The notes: generated by a model not told the origin, from the letters alone. A DNA stretch of 64,000 bases from Homoserinimonas sp044769865 (GCF_044769865.1 NZ_JBIZWA010000002.1:310001-374000), one strand, 5' to 3'. Positions 6,662-15,585 are shown, counted from the stretch's first letter. Translations and numbers: made by a program.

Positions 6662-8743
6662 TTGTCGAGTTCCGACTATTCCGCCCGCCATCTCTCGGTG
6701 CTCGAGGGCTTGGAAGCCGTGCGCAAGCGGCCCGGCATGTACATCGGTTCGACGGATTCGCGCGGGCTCATGCATTGCCTCTGGGAGATCATCGACAACT
6801 CAGTCGACGAGGCCCTGGCTGGCCACGGGGACTCGATCGACATCGTGCTGCACAGCGACGGCAGCGTCGAGGTCCGCGACCGTGCCCGAGGAATCCCTGT
6901 CGACGCAGAGCCGAAGACCGGCCTTTCGGGCGTGGAGGTCGTCTTCACCAAGCTGCACGCCGGCGGCAAGTTCGGCAGTGGCTCGTACGCGTCCTCCGGC
7001 GGTCTGCACGGCGTGGGCGCATCCGTCGTCAACGCCTTGTCGGAGCGGCTCGACGTCGAGGTGGATCGCGGAGGCAAGACCTGGGCGATGTCCTTCCACC
7101 GCGGCGAACCCGGCATCTTCAAGGATGACGGCAAGCCCCGCCCGGATGCTCCCTTCACGCCCTTCGAGAAGGGAAGCGAACTCAGGGTCGTCGGCAAGGT
7201 CGCCAAGGGTGTCACGGGCACCCGCGTGCGCTACTGGGCCGACCCGCAGATCTTCACGCGCGGCGCGACATTCCAGACCGACGAGCTCATGGCGCGAGCA
7301 CGCCAGACCGCATTTCTCGTGGATGGCCTCACGCTCACTGTCACAGACCAGCGCGGCAGCGAGGAACTCAGCGACTCGTTCCGCTTCGACGGCGGCATCT
7401 CGGAGTTCGTCGACTACCTCGCGCCGGACACCGCACTGACCTCCACGTGGCGCATGACCGGCACCGGCAGATTCACCGAGACGGTGCCCGTGCTCGACGA
7501 CAAGGGTCACATGGTGGCGACGGAACTCGAGCGCAGCTGTGAGGTCGACGTCGCGCTGCGCTGGGGCACCGGCTACGACACGGTCTTCCGCAGTTTCGTG
7601 AACATCATCGCGACGCCCAAGGGCGGCACGCACCAGTCCGGTTTCGAACAGGGGATGATGAAGTTCCTGCGCGCCCAGGTCGAGCAGAATGCGCGCCGGC
7701 TGAAGGTCGGCAACGACAAGCTCGAGAAGGACGACATCCTGGCGGGCCTGACGGCCGTGTTGACGGTTCGGCTGCCCGAGCCTCAGTTCGAGGGCCAGAC
7801 GAAGGAGATCCTCGGCACACCTGCGGTGCGTTCGATCGTCGCCAGTGTCATCGCGAAGGAGATGAAGGAGCGCTTCGGCTCCAGCAAGCGCGACGACAAG
7901 GCGCAGAGCGCCCTCGTCCTGGAGAAGATCGTCGCCGAGATGAAGTCTCGGGTCTCCGCACGAGCGCACAAGGAAACCCAGCGTCGCAAGAACGCGCTCG
8001 AGAACTCGACGCTTCCCTCCAAGCTCGTTGACTGCCGCAGCAACGACGTGGCCAACAGCGAGCTCTTCATCGTTGAGGGTGACTCCGCCCTCGGCACCGC
8101 GAAGCTGGCCCGCGACAGCGAGTACCAGGCTCTCCTCCCCATCAGGGGAAAGATACTGAACGTGCAGAAGGCATCCGTGTCCGACATGCTGTCGAACGCG
8201 GAATGCGCGTCGATCATCCAGGTGATCGGGGCGGGTTCGGGCCGCAGTTTCGACCTCTCGTCCGCCCGCTACGGCAAGGTCATCATCATGAGCGACGCGG
8301 ATGTCGACGGTGCCCACATCCGCACCCTCCTGCTGACGCTCTTCTTCCGGTACATGCCCGAGATGATCCGCGATGGACGCATCTACGCGGCGGTGCCGCC
8401 CCTGCATCGCGTGGTCGTCATGAACCCGGGATCCAAGCCGAACGAGACGATCTACACCTACTCTGAAGCGGAACTCCAGGGCGTGCTCAAGCAGCTGAAG
8501 AAGTCAGGCAAGCGCTACCAAGATCCGATCCAGCGCTACAAGGGCCTCGGCGAGATGGATGCCGACCAGCTGGCCACGACAACGATGGACAGGGCACAGC
8601 GCACGCTTCGCCGCGTCAACATCGCAGATGCTGCCGGCGCCGAGAAGGTCTTCGAGCTGCTCATGGGCAACGATGTCGCCCCGCGCAAGGAATTCATCAT
8701 CGAGGGATCACAGGCCCTGAGCCGCGACCGCATCGACGTCTGA
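6662..8743 (+). CDS. parE: DNA topoisomerase IV subunit B (GyrB/ParE family)
   Basis: This 693-residue type IIA topoisomerase ATPase subunit starts with LEGLEAVRKRPGMYIGS. The GHKL ATP site follows with DNSVDEALAGH and GLHGVGASVVNAL. The Toprim domain has EGDSALGTAKLARD and DADVDGAHIRTLLL, and the tail has QRYKGLGEM. The TTG at 6662 is taken as start: AAGGAG lies 8 nt upstream and the protein then begins MSSSDYSARHLSVLEGL. Longer in-frame reading upstream looks non-coding. Position next to sigA and opposite the A subunit is typical of parE/parC rather than gyrBA, which normally sits by dnaA. It decatenates chromosomes together with ParC. Confidence 0.93.
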   Translation: MSSSDYSARHLSVLEGLEAVRKRPGMYIGSTDSRGLMHCLWEIIDNSVDEALAGHGDSIDIVLHSDGSVEVRDRARGIPVDAEPKTGLSGVEVVFTKLHAGGKFGSGSYASSGGLHGVGASVVNALSERLDVEVDRGGKTWAMSFHRGEPGIFKDDGKPRPDAPFTPFEKGSELRVVGKVAKGVTGTRVRYWADPQIFTRGATFQTDELMARARQTAFLVDGLTLTVTDQRGSEELSDSFRFDGGISEFVDYLAPDTALTSTWRMTGTGRFTETVPVLDDKGHMVATELERSCEVDVALRWGTGYDTVFRSFVNIIATPKGGTHQSGFEQGMMKFLRAQVEQNARRLKVGNDKLEKDDILAGLTAVLTVRLPEPQFEGQTKEILGTPAVRSIVASVIAKEMKERFGSSKRDDKAQSALVLEKIVAEMKSRVSARAHKETQRRKNALENSTLPSKLVDCRSNDVANSELFIVEGDSALGTAKLARDSEYQALLPIRGKILNVQKASVSDMLSNAECASIIQVIGAGSGRSFDLSSARYGKVIIMSDADVDGAHIRTLLLTLFFRYMPEMIRDGRIYAAVPPLHRVVVMNPGSKPNETIYTYSEAELQGVLKQLKKSGKRYQDPIQRYKGLGEMDADQLATTTMDRAQRTLRRVNIADAAGAEKVFELLMGNDVAPRKEFIIEGSQALSRDRIDV

Positions 8744-8756
8744 TCGCATCCGCTGC

Positions 8757-8787
8757 CCGTGGTGATGCGGCTCACGCATCACCACGG
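8757..8787. terminator. Bidirectional hairpin between convergent parE and parC
   Basis: Perfect 13-bp inverted repeat (8757-8769 and 8775-8787) with a 5-nt loop, lying in the 49-bp gap between the stops of parE and parC. No T tract follows, but position and symmetry fit a shared terminator. Confidence 0.75.
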
Positions 8788-8792
8788 ATGGC

Positions 8793-11243
8793 TCAGTGCC
8801 CGAGCGCGGAACCTATCGACGCCACGACGGCGTCGAGTGGCACACCGGAGGCGTCGCGGCGGGCACCGGCATCTGGGAGGACGCGCGCGGCTCCGTCTGA
8901 CGATACGGCGCACGCGGGCGCCGCACCGGCCCAGGCGAGCGTCAGGCTGTCCTCACCCTTGAGGAAGGAGTGCGCTCGCACACCGCCCGTCGCGCGACCC
9001 TTCGCAGGGAACTCACTCATGCGAGACACCTTGGCGCGTCCGGGGTCCGTGCCCGGGATGGTCGCCGCAGACCCCGAGACCGTGGCGACGACCGTCGCGT
9101 CGGGATCTGTCAGCACCGCGAAACTGATCACTGAAGCACCCGTCGAGAGCCGGATGCCGGCCATGCCTCCCGCCGAACGCCCCTGCGGGCGCACGGCGGT
9201 AGCGGAGAAGCGCAGGAGCTGCGCGTCCGAGGTGATGAACACCAGTTCCGCATCGTCCGGCGCGAGTCCAGCACCGACAACCTCATCGCCCTGCTTGAGG
9301 GAGATCGCTTCAAACTCGGGCTTGTTGGGCACATCGCCCGGCGTCACGCGCTTGACAATTCCGCCGCGGGTGCCGAGGGCCAGGGAAATCTCGCTCTCGA
9401 GGGGCACGAGGGCCAGGACGCGTTCCTTCCGGTCGAGGCCCATGTACTCGGCGATCTTGCGGCCGGCGGCCAGCTGCACCGAGTTCCCGGGGACGACCGG
9501 AAGGTCGACGGGGGAGAGGCGCACGATCCTGCCCAGGTTGGTCACAGCCCCGATCTCGCTGCGACTCGTCGTCACCACCTCCGAGAGGATCGCGTCGTGC
9601 TTGCTCCTCCGCGCCGGTGCCGGAATCGGCTCGACGGGCCCTTCGGGGTAGTCGACCCGCACGAGGCGACCGGTCGTGGAGAGCAGCACCCGGCAGGGCA
9701 CGTCGGCGATCTCGAGCACGGGTGCGGTCTTGGAACGCCCGGATGTCGCAAGGCTCGGGGCCGCTTCAGTCAGCATCGTGCGACGTGGCGTGCCGAAGCG
9801 TTCGGCGACATCCTCAAGTTCGCTCGAGACGAGAGCACGGAGGAGCGCAGGGTCGGCGAGGAGCCGCTCGAGCTCAGCGATCTCGGCCTCCAACGAGTCC
9901 CGCTCGGCCTCAAGCTCGATGCGAGAGAACTTGGTGAGCCGGCGCAGCCGCAGCTCGAGGATGTACTCCGCCTGCACCTCACTGAGGTCGAACACGTCCC
10001 GAAGGCGGGCGCGCGCCTGCTCGGAGTCGTCGGAAGAGCGGATGACCTGGATGACCTCGTCGATGTCGAGGATCGCGATGAGCAATCCCTCGACGAGGTG
10101 CAGGCGCTCGCGCCGGCGGTCGAGACGGTAGCGGCTGCGGCGGGTCGTGACGCTCATGCGGTGGTCGAGGTATACCTGCAGGAGCTGCTTGAGCCCGAGG
10201 GTCTGTGGCCCACCGTCGACGAGGGCGACGTTGTTGATGTTGAACTGTTCCTCGAGCGGCGTGTACTTGTAGAGCTGCTCGAGCACGGCCTGCGGGTTGA
10301 AACCCGTCTTGATGCCGATGACGAGTCGCAGGCCGCGCTTGCGGTCGGTCAGGTCCGCCACATCCGAGATCCCGCTGAGCTTCTTGGAGCTCACGCCGTC
10401 CTTGATCTTCTCGATGACCTTCTCGGTGCCGACCATGTAGGGCAGCTCCGATACGACGAGGCCCATCTTTCGGGCGGTCACCGGCTCTATAGAGACCCGC
10501 GCGCGCGTCTTGAAGCTGCCGCGACCCGTGGCATACGCATCGCGGACTCCGCTCAGCCCCATGATGGTGCCACCGCTCGGCAGGTCGGGACCCGGAACAT
10601 ACGCCATCAGTTCCTCGAGGGTGGCGTCCGGGTGCTCGAGCAGGTGGCGTGCGGCACCGACGACCTCGATGAGGTTGTGGGGAGCCATGTTGGTCGCCAT
10701 GCCCACGGCAATGCCGGTAGCGCCGTTGACGAGCAGGTTCGGGAACGCGGAGGGCAGCACCTCCGGCTGCATCAGCTGGTTGTCGTAGTTCGGCACGAAA
10801 TCGACGACGTCTTCGTCGAGGTCTGCCGTGAGGGCAAGCGCTGCCGCCGTCAGGCGTGCTTCCGTGTAGCGCGGGGCAGCGGGCCCGTCGTCGAGGGATC
10901 CGAAGTTGCCATGACCGTCGATCAGCGGAACCCGCATGATGAACGGTTGGTTCAGGCGCACCATCGCGTCGTAGATGGACGCATCGCCGTGGGGGTGCAG
11001 TTTTCCCATGACGTCGCCGACAACCCGGGCGGACTTCACATGTCCGCGGTCGGGTCGCAGGCCCATCTCGGTCATCTGGAACAGGATGCGCCGCTGCACC
11101 GGCTTGAGCCCGTCTCGCGCATCCGGAAGGGCTCGTGAATAGATGACGGAGTAGGCGTACTCGAGGAACGAGCCCTCCATCTCTGTCGCGAGATCGATGT
11201 CGTCAATACGCTCGTCAGCGGCGCTGTGTGCGGGAGTAGTCAT
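8793..11243 (-). CDS. parC: DNA topoisomerase IV subunit A (GyrA/ParC family)
   Basis: This is the 816-residue breakage-reunion subunit. The N-terminal block EYAYSVIYSRALPDARDGLK is followed by the quinolone-determining region HPHGDASIYDA (83-93) and the active-site tyrosine Tyr126 in APRYTEARL. After the coiled-coil tower, a C-terminal beta-pinwheel of about six repeats begins near residue 500. The Ser83 position of E. coli GyrA is Ala88, as in mycobacterial gyrases, which would lower intrinsic quinolone affinity. The gene is convergent with parE. Its ATG at 11243 lies 3-12 bp from the start of the divergent phosphodiesterase gene. Confidence 0.93.
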   Translation of the reverse strand: MTTPAHSAADERIDDIDLATEMEGSFLEYAYSVIYSRALPDARDGLKPVQRRILFQMTEMGLRPDRGHVKSARVVGDVMGKLHPHGDASIYDAMVRLNQPFIMRVPLIDGHGNFGSLDDGPAAPRYTEARLTAAALALTADLDEDVVDFVPNYDNQLMQPEVLPSAFPNLLVNGATGIAVGMATNMAPHNLIEVVGAARHLLEHPDATLEELMAYVPGPDLPSGGTIMGLSGVRDAYATGRGSFKTRARVSIEPVTARKMGLVVSELPYMVGTEKVIEKIKDGVSSKKLSGISDVADLTDRKRGLRLVIGIKTGFNPQAVLEQLYKYTPLEEQFNINNVALVDGGPQTLGLKQLLQVYLDHRMSVTTRRSRYRLDRRRERLHLVEGLLIAILDIDEVIQVIRSSDDSEQARARLRDVFDLSEVQAEYILELRLRRLTKFSRIELEAERDSLEAEIAELERLLADPALLRALVSSELEDVAERFGTPRRTMLTEAAPSLATSGRSKTAPVLEIADVPCRVLLSTTGRLVRVDYPEGPVEPIPAPARRSKHDAILSEVVTTSRSEIGAVTNLGRIVRLSPVDLPVVPGNSVQLAAGRKIAEYMGLDRKERVLALVPLESEISLALGTRGGIVKRVTPGDVPNKPEFEAISLKQGDEVVGAGLAPDDAELVFITSDAQLLRFSATAVRPQGRSAGGMAGIRLSTGASVISFAVLTDPDATVVATVSGSAATIPGTDPGRAKVSRMSEFPAKGRATGGVRAHSFLKGEDSLTLAWAGAAPACAVSSDGAARVLPDAGARRDASGVPLDAVVASIGSALGH

Positions 11244-11246
11244 AGT

Positions 11247-12386
11247 ATGGCTGCCATGCTACCGGCGCCGTTCTCTCACCGGTTTAGCCTCGCCGACGTG
11301 TTGCCGGCCATGCTCGGAGCCGTTCGTGGAGAGACGAATGGGCTTGGTCTCCCTCCCGTTGACAACGCGATTTTGCTGGTTATCGACGGACTCGGTTCCC
11401 ACATGCTCGCCTCGCGAGCGGGACATGCCAGGACTCTGGCGAGTGCTCCTTCCTTCAAGCTGCAGTCCGGCTTTCCGACGACGACGGCGGCGGCCCTTAC
11501 CACCCTGACGACGGGTGCCCACCCCGGCACCCATGGCATGGTCGGCTACTCCGTTCGCCATCCCGGAACGGGCGCCGTGCTGAATCAGCTGAACGGCTGG
11601 GGTGGCGCGCTTGACCCCGTCAGCTGGCAACGGTGTAGGACGCAGTTTGAGATCGCTCGTGATCATGGCGTCACGTCGATCGCCGTGGGCGCCGCACGCT
11701 ACGAGGACTCCGGTTTCACCAGAGCGATCCTCCGTGGGGCCGACTACGCCGTGGCTGCCGAGCTCTCAGAACGCCTGCACGTCGCGCGAGCACAGCTGGA
11801 TGCCGCGGGCGGGGGACTGGCATATGTCTACGTGCCAGAGCTCGACCAGGTCGCGCATCGCTACGGGTGGGAGTCCGAACGGTGGCTGGCGGCGCTCGAG
11901 GAGCTCGACGCTGCGGTCCGCAGCTTCGTCGCTTCTCCACGCGGCCGTGAGGGCATCCTCGTCACGGCGGATCACGGCATGGTCGACGTACCGTCATCCG
12001 GCCACGTGATGTTCGACGAGATCGACGGCCTCCTCGACGGTGTCGTCGCCGTCGCGGGGGAGCCGCGATGCCTGCAACTGCACTTGGAGCCGGGTCTTTC
12101 GCCGGCGGAACGAGCCGAGATCGTCCGCCGCTGGGAGGCATCCGAGTCCCAGCGCTCATGGGTCGTGACCCGCGAGGACGCGATCGGCGCAGGATGGTTC
12201 GGCGCGGTCGTAGATGACGAGGTGGCCCCGCGTCTCGGCGACGTGTTCGTCGCCGCGCGCAAGAGGATCGCCTACTACGACGGCCGCACTGCCTCGCAGT
12301 CAGCCCTCGCGATGGTCGGGCAGCACGGCTCGCTCGGGCCCGAGGAGACCACCGTGCCCCTCATCCGCTTCGGCGCGTTCGCCTGA
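11247..12386 (+). CDS. Alkaline phosphatase superfamily / nucleotide pyrophosphatase-type hydrolase
   Basis: This ~379-residue metal-dependent phosphoesterase begins with a metal-binding DG motif (NAILLVIDGLGSHML). The nucleophile region is SGFPTTTAAALTTLTTG with a Thr as likely nucleophile. Later motifs YVPELDQVAHRYG and TADHGMVDV supply metal Asp and His ligands. No signal peptide is seen, so it is probably cytoplasmic. Substrates of this branch are phosphodiesters or nucleotide sugars; the exact one is unknown. Starts at ATG 11247 or 11256 are both possible. The second would be leaderless if CATAGT at 11241-11246 is the -10. Confidence 0.85.
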   Translation: MAAMLPAPFSHRFSLADVLPAMLGAVRGETNGLGLPPVDNAILLVIDGLGSHMLASRAGHARTLASAPSFKLQSGFPTTTAAALTTLTTGAHPGTHGMVGYSVRHPGTGAVLNQLNGWGGALDPVSWQRCRTQFEIARDHGVTSIAVGAARYEDSGFTRAILRGADYAVAAELSERLHVARAQLDAAGGGLAYVYVPELDQVAHRYGWESERWLAALEELDAAVRSFVASPRGREGILVTADHGMVDVPSSGHVMFDEIDGLLDGVVAVAGEPRCLQLHLEPGLSPAERAEIVRRWEASESQRSWVVTREDAIGAGWFGAVVDDEVAPRLGDVFVAARKRIAYYDGRTASQSALAMVGQHGSLGPEETTVPLIRFGAFA

Positions 12387-12401
12387 CGCCGTCCGCGTCA
12401 G
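12383..12401. terminator. Hairpin spanning both stop codons of convergent genes
   Basis: CTGACGC (12383-12389) and GCGTCAG (12395-12401) form a perfect 7-bp stem with a 5-nt loop. The phosphodiesterase TGA lies in the left arm and the sepH stop in the right arm, so one element serves both genes. Confidence 0.5.
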
Positions 12402-13495
12402 TCGTCGTCGGCCTTCGCCCCGAAGACGATGTCATCCCAGCTCGGCATTGAGACGCGGCCTCGGCGCTGCGACTTCGGCTGCGCTGGTTCGTTCTTCGAT
12501 GGAGCACGCGGCTGGTCGTTCTGTGAGTTCGAGAAGAGCTGCGGCTGGGCTGCGCCGTTCGGCGCCTCCGAGCCTGGGTGCTCCTCGTCGTCATTGAAGT
12601 CGTCGAGCGGGATGTCGATGACGCGAATGCCCCCGGTTGACGGGTGGGCAGAGCGAGGCTCCTCGGCATCGATGCTCGGCGAGGATTCCCGCTCACCGCG
12701 ACGGCGGCGCAGCGCCTCAAGCAGGTCGGCCGTGTTGCCGCTGTCGCCCTGTGGCTCGTCGGTGTTGATTGCAGAGGGAGAAACCGACTGCGCACCGCGT
12801 CCGAATGGAATCGCATCCGCGTAGGGCGCGGTGTCCCGCGCTTCGAGGTCGGCCGCAGTGAAGGCTCCGCTGTCGAAGCGAGTCGTGTCGGGTGAGCGAT
12901 CCGCGGGCACAGCACGCAGTCGCGGGATGAGAGTGCCTGCCACCTCTCCCTGCTGGCTCAACCGCGTCGCCTCGCTGTTGAGGGGAGCCAGGGTCGTCTT
13001 CTTCGGGTCGAACTGCCACCGGGCATCGTGCTCGACCTCATCGGAGCTAAAGGTGAGCTTGACGATCCATCCCGTGTCGGGATCCTTCCAACTCGCCCAT
13101 TCGATGTCCGCGGCGCCGATCTCCTCGAGCCGTTCCTCCATGACCGCGCCGAAGTTCGCCCCGGCGAGGGGGCCGGTATCGCTCGCGGTGCTCACGGGTA
13201 CCGCCATCGCCGCCGTGACGACGAACTGTCGCTCGGCGAGGACGGGGCCTTCGAACTTCTCCACGTACTCGATGGGCGCACCGGTCATCTCAGCGACGTC
13301 CTGCGCCGACATGCCCGCTCTGATGTGGGACTGGATGTCACGCGGCGCGATCCGCCGCTCGCCGAGCGGGGTGGCTGCCTTGCGGCGCAACATCGAGTAA
13401 GTCTCGTCGTCGATTTGGATCCGGTAGCGGGTGCCGTCATCGGCGCTCGCGAGGAGCGCATCGTTCTCGACTCCGATGACTCTCAGGTCATGCAT
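12398..13495 (-). CDS. sepH: Cell division protein SepH
   Basis: This 365-residue protein has the SepH/DUF3071 domain in the first ~170 residues. It includes a helix-turn-helix-like stretch, GMSAQDVAEMTGAPIEYVEK, which in Streptomyces SepH is needed for contact with FtsZ. The rest is a low-complexity acidic and Ser/Pro-rich tail ending in a conserved C-terminal cluster (RRGRVSMPSWDDIVFG). SepH is an actinobacterial activator of FtsZ assembly. The ATG start is at 13495. The gene is divergent from the DUF4193 gene across a 198-bp region and convergent with the phosphodiesterase. Confidence 0.92.
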   Translation of the reverse strand: MHDLRVIGVENDALLASADDGTRYRIQIDDETYSMLRRKAATPLGERRIAPRDIQSHIRAGMSAQDVAEMTGAPIEYVEKFEGPVLAERQFVVTAAMAVPVSTASDTGPLAGANFGAVMEERLEEIGAADIEWASWKDPDTGWIVKLTFSSDEVEHDARWQFDPKKTTLAPLNSEATRLSQQGEVAGTLIPRLRAVPADRSPDTTRFDSGAFTAADLEARDTAPYADAIPFGRGAQSVSPSAINTDEPQGDSGNTADLLEALRRRRGERESSPSIDAEEPRSAHPSTGGIRVIDIPLDDFNDDEEHPGSEAPNGAAQPQLFSNSQNDQPRAPSKNEPAQPKSQRRGRVSMPSWDDIVFGAKADDD

Positions 13496-13615
13496 GCTGA
13501 TCGCCCTTCAGACTGTCGCGGGTTGCTCTATAGAGTCTCACGACGTCCGCGGATAACCGGGAATACGGCGGGCGCGCCGCGAGTTGGCATGGCATGGACC
13601 CGGGCTTCCGAGTTC

Positions 13616-13645
13616 GTTTGCTATTCAGATTCGAATAAGGCAAAC
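13616..13645. promoter_or_regulatory. AT-rich dyad between sepH and the DUF4193 gene
   Basis: GTTTGCTATTC (13616-13626) pairs with GAATA (633-637) and GCAAAC (640-645) with a 2-base bulge and a 6-nt centre. It lies mid-way in the divergent intergenic region, which suggests an operator rather than a terminator. No regulator can be named. Confidence 0.35.
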
Positions 13646-13693
13646 TGTCGCCGCCGATTCAGACTGATCGGCAAGTACCAAGACTGGATGGGC

Positions 13694-13987
13694 ATGGCAA
13701 CCGACTACGACGCACCTCGTAAGACCGACGATGATTCTGAGAGCATCGAGGCACTGAAGGAGCGTGTGCCGGACAAGATGTCCGGCGTTGTCGACTCTGA
13801 TGACGCTGACAATCCTGGCGGTTTCGAGCTTCCCGGAGCCGACCTTTCAGACATGGATCTCGATGTCGTCGTGCTGCCGCCGCAGGCCGACGAATTCACC
13901 TGCATCAGCTGCTTTCTCGTGAAGCACCGCTCGCAGATCGATCACCAGGAGAAGCTCGGGGCGATCTGCCTCGAGTGCGCTGCCTGA
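13694..13987 (+). CDS. DUF4193 family protein
   Basis: This 97-residue conserved actinobacterial protein begins MATDYDAPRKTDDD, the usual start of the family. It is strongly acidic in the first 65 residues and ends with two Cys pairs (CISCFLVKHR at 74-83 and CLEC near the C terminus), suggesting a small zinc ribbon. Function is unknown. An in-frame ATG two codons upstream (13688) is equally possible. Its neighbours sepH, DUF3093, dut and DUF3710 are the usual actinobacterial context. Confidence 0.88.
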   Translation: MATDYDAPRKTDDDSESIEALKERVPDKMSGVVDSDDADNPGGFELPGADLSDMDLDVVVLPPQADEFTCISCFLVKHRSQIDHQEKLGAICLECAA

Positions 13988-13997
13988 TCGCAGCTCG

Positions 13998-14441
13998 CTA
14001 GGAGCCTCTCGCAGCGTTGAGGGCCTGCTCCAACTGCTGCGGCTTCCGCGTCGAGACGAGCCAGTAGGGTGTCGGGTCGGCAGGGTCGAGCACCTCGACC
14101 CTGACCACCGGCGAGATGCCACCCCTGATCGCGAGCCAGGCCCGCGCATCCAGGCGCACACCTCTTTCGGCGGTCGCTTCTTCGCCCTCGAATGATGCGA
14201 CCTCGCCGATGGCATCGTGTGGAAGGTGCGCGGGCCCCACGGTGAGGCCCTCGTCGTTCACGGTGATTCGCCGCGATGACATCACGAGCACTGCCGTGAC
14301 TGCCATATAGAGGAGCACCGCGACGACGATGCCGACTCGCGTGTCGATTGGCACGAAGACCAGGAGGGTCGCGGGCAGCAGCAAGATGAGGGCGAACAGC
14401 AGGGCGAAGGACGGCCACTGCCGCTCGTTGTAGCGGGACAT
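13998..14441 (-). CDS. DUF3093 membrane protein
   Basis: This is a 147-residue protein with two adjacent transmembrane helices (ca. residues 11-31 and 34-54). A soluble beta-rich domain follows, containing SSRRITVNDEGLTVGP and RGGISPVVRVEV. This architecture is that of DUF3093, found in actinobacteria next to dut. It is convergent with the DUF4193 gene, with 10 bp between stops. Function is unknown. Confidence 0.88.
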   Translation of the reverse strand: MSRYNERQWPSFALLFALILLLPATLLVFVPIDTRVGIVVAVLLYMAVTAVLVMSSRRITVNDEGLTVGPAHLPHDAIGEVASFEGEEATAERGVRLDARAWLAIRGGISPVVRVEVLDPADPTPYWLVSTRKPQQLEQALNAARGS

Positions 14442-14497
14442 GCCTCTATTCGACCAGACTTTTCATCGGTCCATCCTCACTGGACTACTCTCGTGTC

Positions 14498-14956
14498 GTG
14501 GTCGATACCGTCAGAGTCCCCATCGTGGGCGCCTATACCCCGGCCTATGCGCATCCCGGCGATGCTGGCGCGGACCTGAGGGCGGCCGAGTCCCTTGTGC
14601 TGGCACCGGGGTGTCGCGCGACGGTGGGAACCGGCGTCTCGATTGCGCTTCCCTTCGGCTATGCGGCGTTCGTGGTTCCGCGCAGCGGGCTCGCCGCGCG
14701 ACACGGCATCACGATCGTGAACAGCCCGGGCACGGTGGATGCCGGTTATCGTGGAGAGCTGCGGGTCACCCTGCTCAATACGGATGCTGAAGAGCCGTTC
14801 TCGATCGAGGTGGGCGACCGTATCGCCCAGTTGATCGTGATGCCGGTCACGAGAGCGGAGTTCGCAAGCGTGAAGGAACTCGACGAGACACAGCGGGGCA
14901 CGGCGGGGTTTGGTTCCACCGGCCACCGCGACACGACAGAAGGAAGTACCGAGTGA
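14498..14956 (+). CDS. dut: dUTP diphosphatase
   Basis: This 152-residue trimeric dUTPase hydrolyses dUTP to dUMP and pyrophosphate. All five motifs are visible: DAGADLR (motif 1), PRSGLAAR (2), GTVDAGYRGE (3), DRIAQLIV (4) and RGTAGFGSTG (5). The GTG start follows the divergent DUF3093 gene. Its stop overlaps the GTG of the DUF3710 gene as GTGA at 14953-14956, so the two are coupled. Confidence 0.96.
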   Translation: MVDTVRVPIVGAYTPAYAHPGDAGADLRAAESLVLAPGCRATVGTGVSIALPFGYAAFVVPRSGLAARHGITIVNSPGTVDAGYRGELRVTLLNTDAEEPFSIEVGDRIAQLIVMPVTRAEFASVKELDETQRGTAGFGSTGHRDTTEGSTE

Positions 14957-15585
14957 GCGACACCACGCCAGGTTCTGAAGAAGAACTCGCGCAGGCCAAG
15001 TCGGCTCCGGCCGACCGAGCGACTGCCGGACCGCTGGACGACAGTGAGGCCAACGCCGTTCGCCCCTATGTCGACCTCGGAGGCATCAAGCTCCTTCCCC
15101 GGGAAGGTCTGCAGCTTCGCCTTGAGGTCGAGGAGGGGAGCAAGCGCGTCGTCGCCATCGGCCTCGACTACGCGGGCTCGAGCCTCCAGGTGCAGCCTTT
15201 CGCTGCGCCCCGATCGACGGGACTCTGGCATGAGATCCGCCAGCAGATCGCCGAGCAGATCTCACGCCAGGGAGGGTCGACGAAGCTGACGACCGGAGTC
15301 TTCGGCCCCGAACTCCTCGCTGAGATTCCCGCTGCGGGCGCCGGCCAGCCGGGCACGATGCGGCTCGCGCGTTTCATTGGCGTCGATGGCCCCCGATGGT
15401 TCCTTCGCGGGGTCATCGCCGGAGAAGGCGTCGTCGACCCGGATGCCGCGGCGAAGGTCGAGGACCTGTTCCGCAGCATCGTGGTCGTGCGCGGCAACGC
15501 CCCCATGCCTCCCCGTGACCTCATCCCGCTGCAGATGCCGCGCACCGGAACCGCGACTGCGCCCGTCTCACCCCAGGCGACCTAG
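14953..15585 (+). CDS. DUF3710 family protein
   Basis: This 210-residue actinobacterial protein of unknown function is identified by the block RPYVDLGGIKLLPREGLQLRL, by LQPF-like strands with TGLWHEIRQQIAEQI, and by RFIGVDGPRWFLRGVI. The N-terminal 35 residues are low-complexity. It sits between dut and the DUF3159 gene with overlapping ends, the standard order in the phylum. The ssDNA-binding OB-fold gene found here in some relatives is absent. Confidence 0.9.
   Translation: MSDTTPGSEEELAQAKSAPADRATAGPLDDSEANAVRPYVDLGGIKLLPREGLQLRLEVEEGSKRVVAIGLDYAGSSLQVQPFAAPRSTGLWHEIRQQIAEQISRQGGSTKLTTGVFGPELLAEIPAAGAGQPGTMRLARFIGVDGPRWFLRGVIAGEGVVDPDAAAKVEDLFRSIVVVRGNAPMPPRDLIPLQMPRTGTATAPVSPQAT

Noticed and set aside
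10484..10500. CTCTATAGAG palindrome inside parC, also at 13526-13535
   Set aside because: Only two short copies, one inside coding sequence; no consistent spacing to genes. Probably chance.
6662..11243. Calling the topoisomerase pair gyrB/gyrA
   Set aside because: Sequence alone cannot fully separate the families, but the sigA-linked convergent arrangement is that of parE/parC. gyrBA normally lies next to dnaA.
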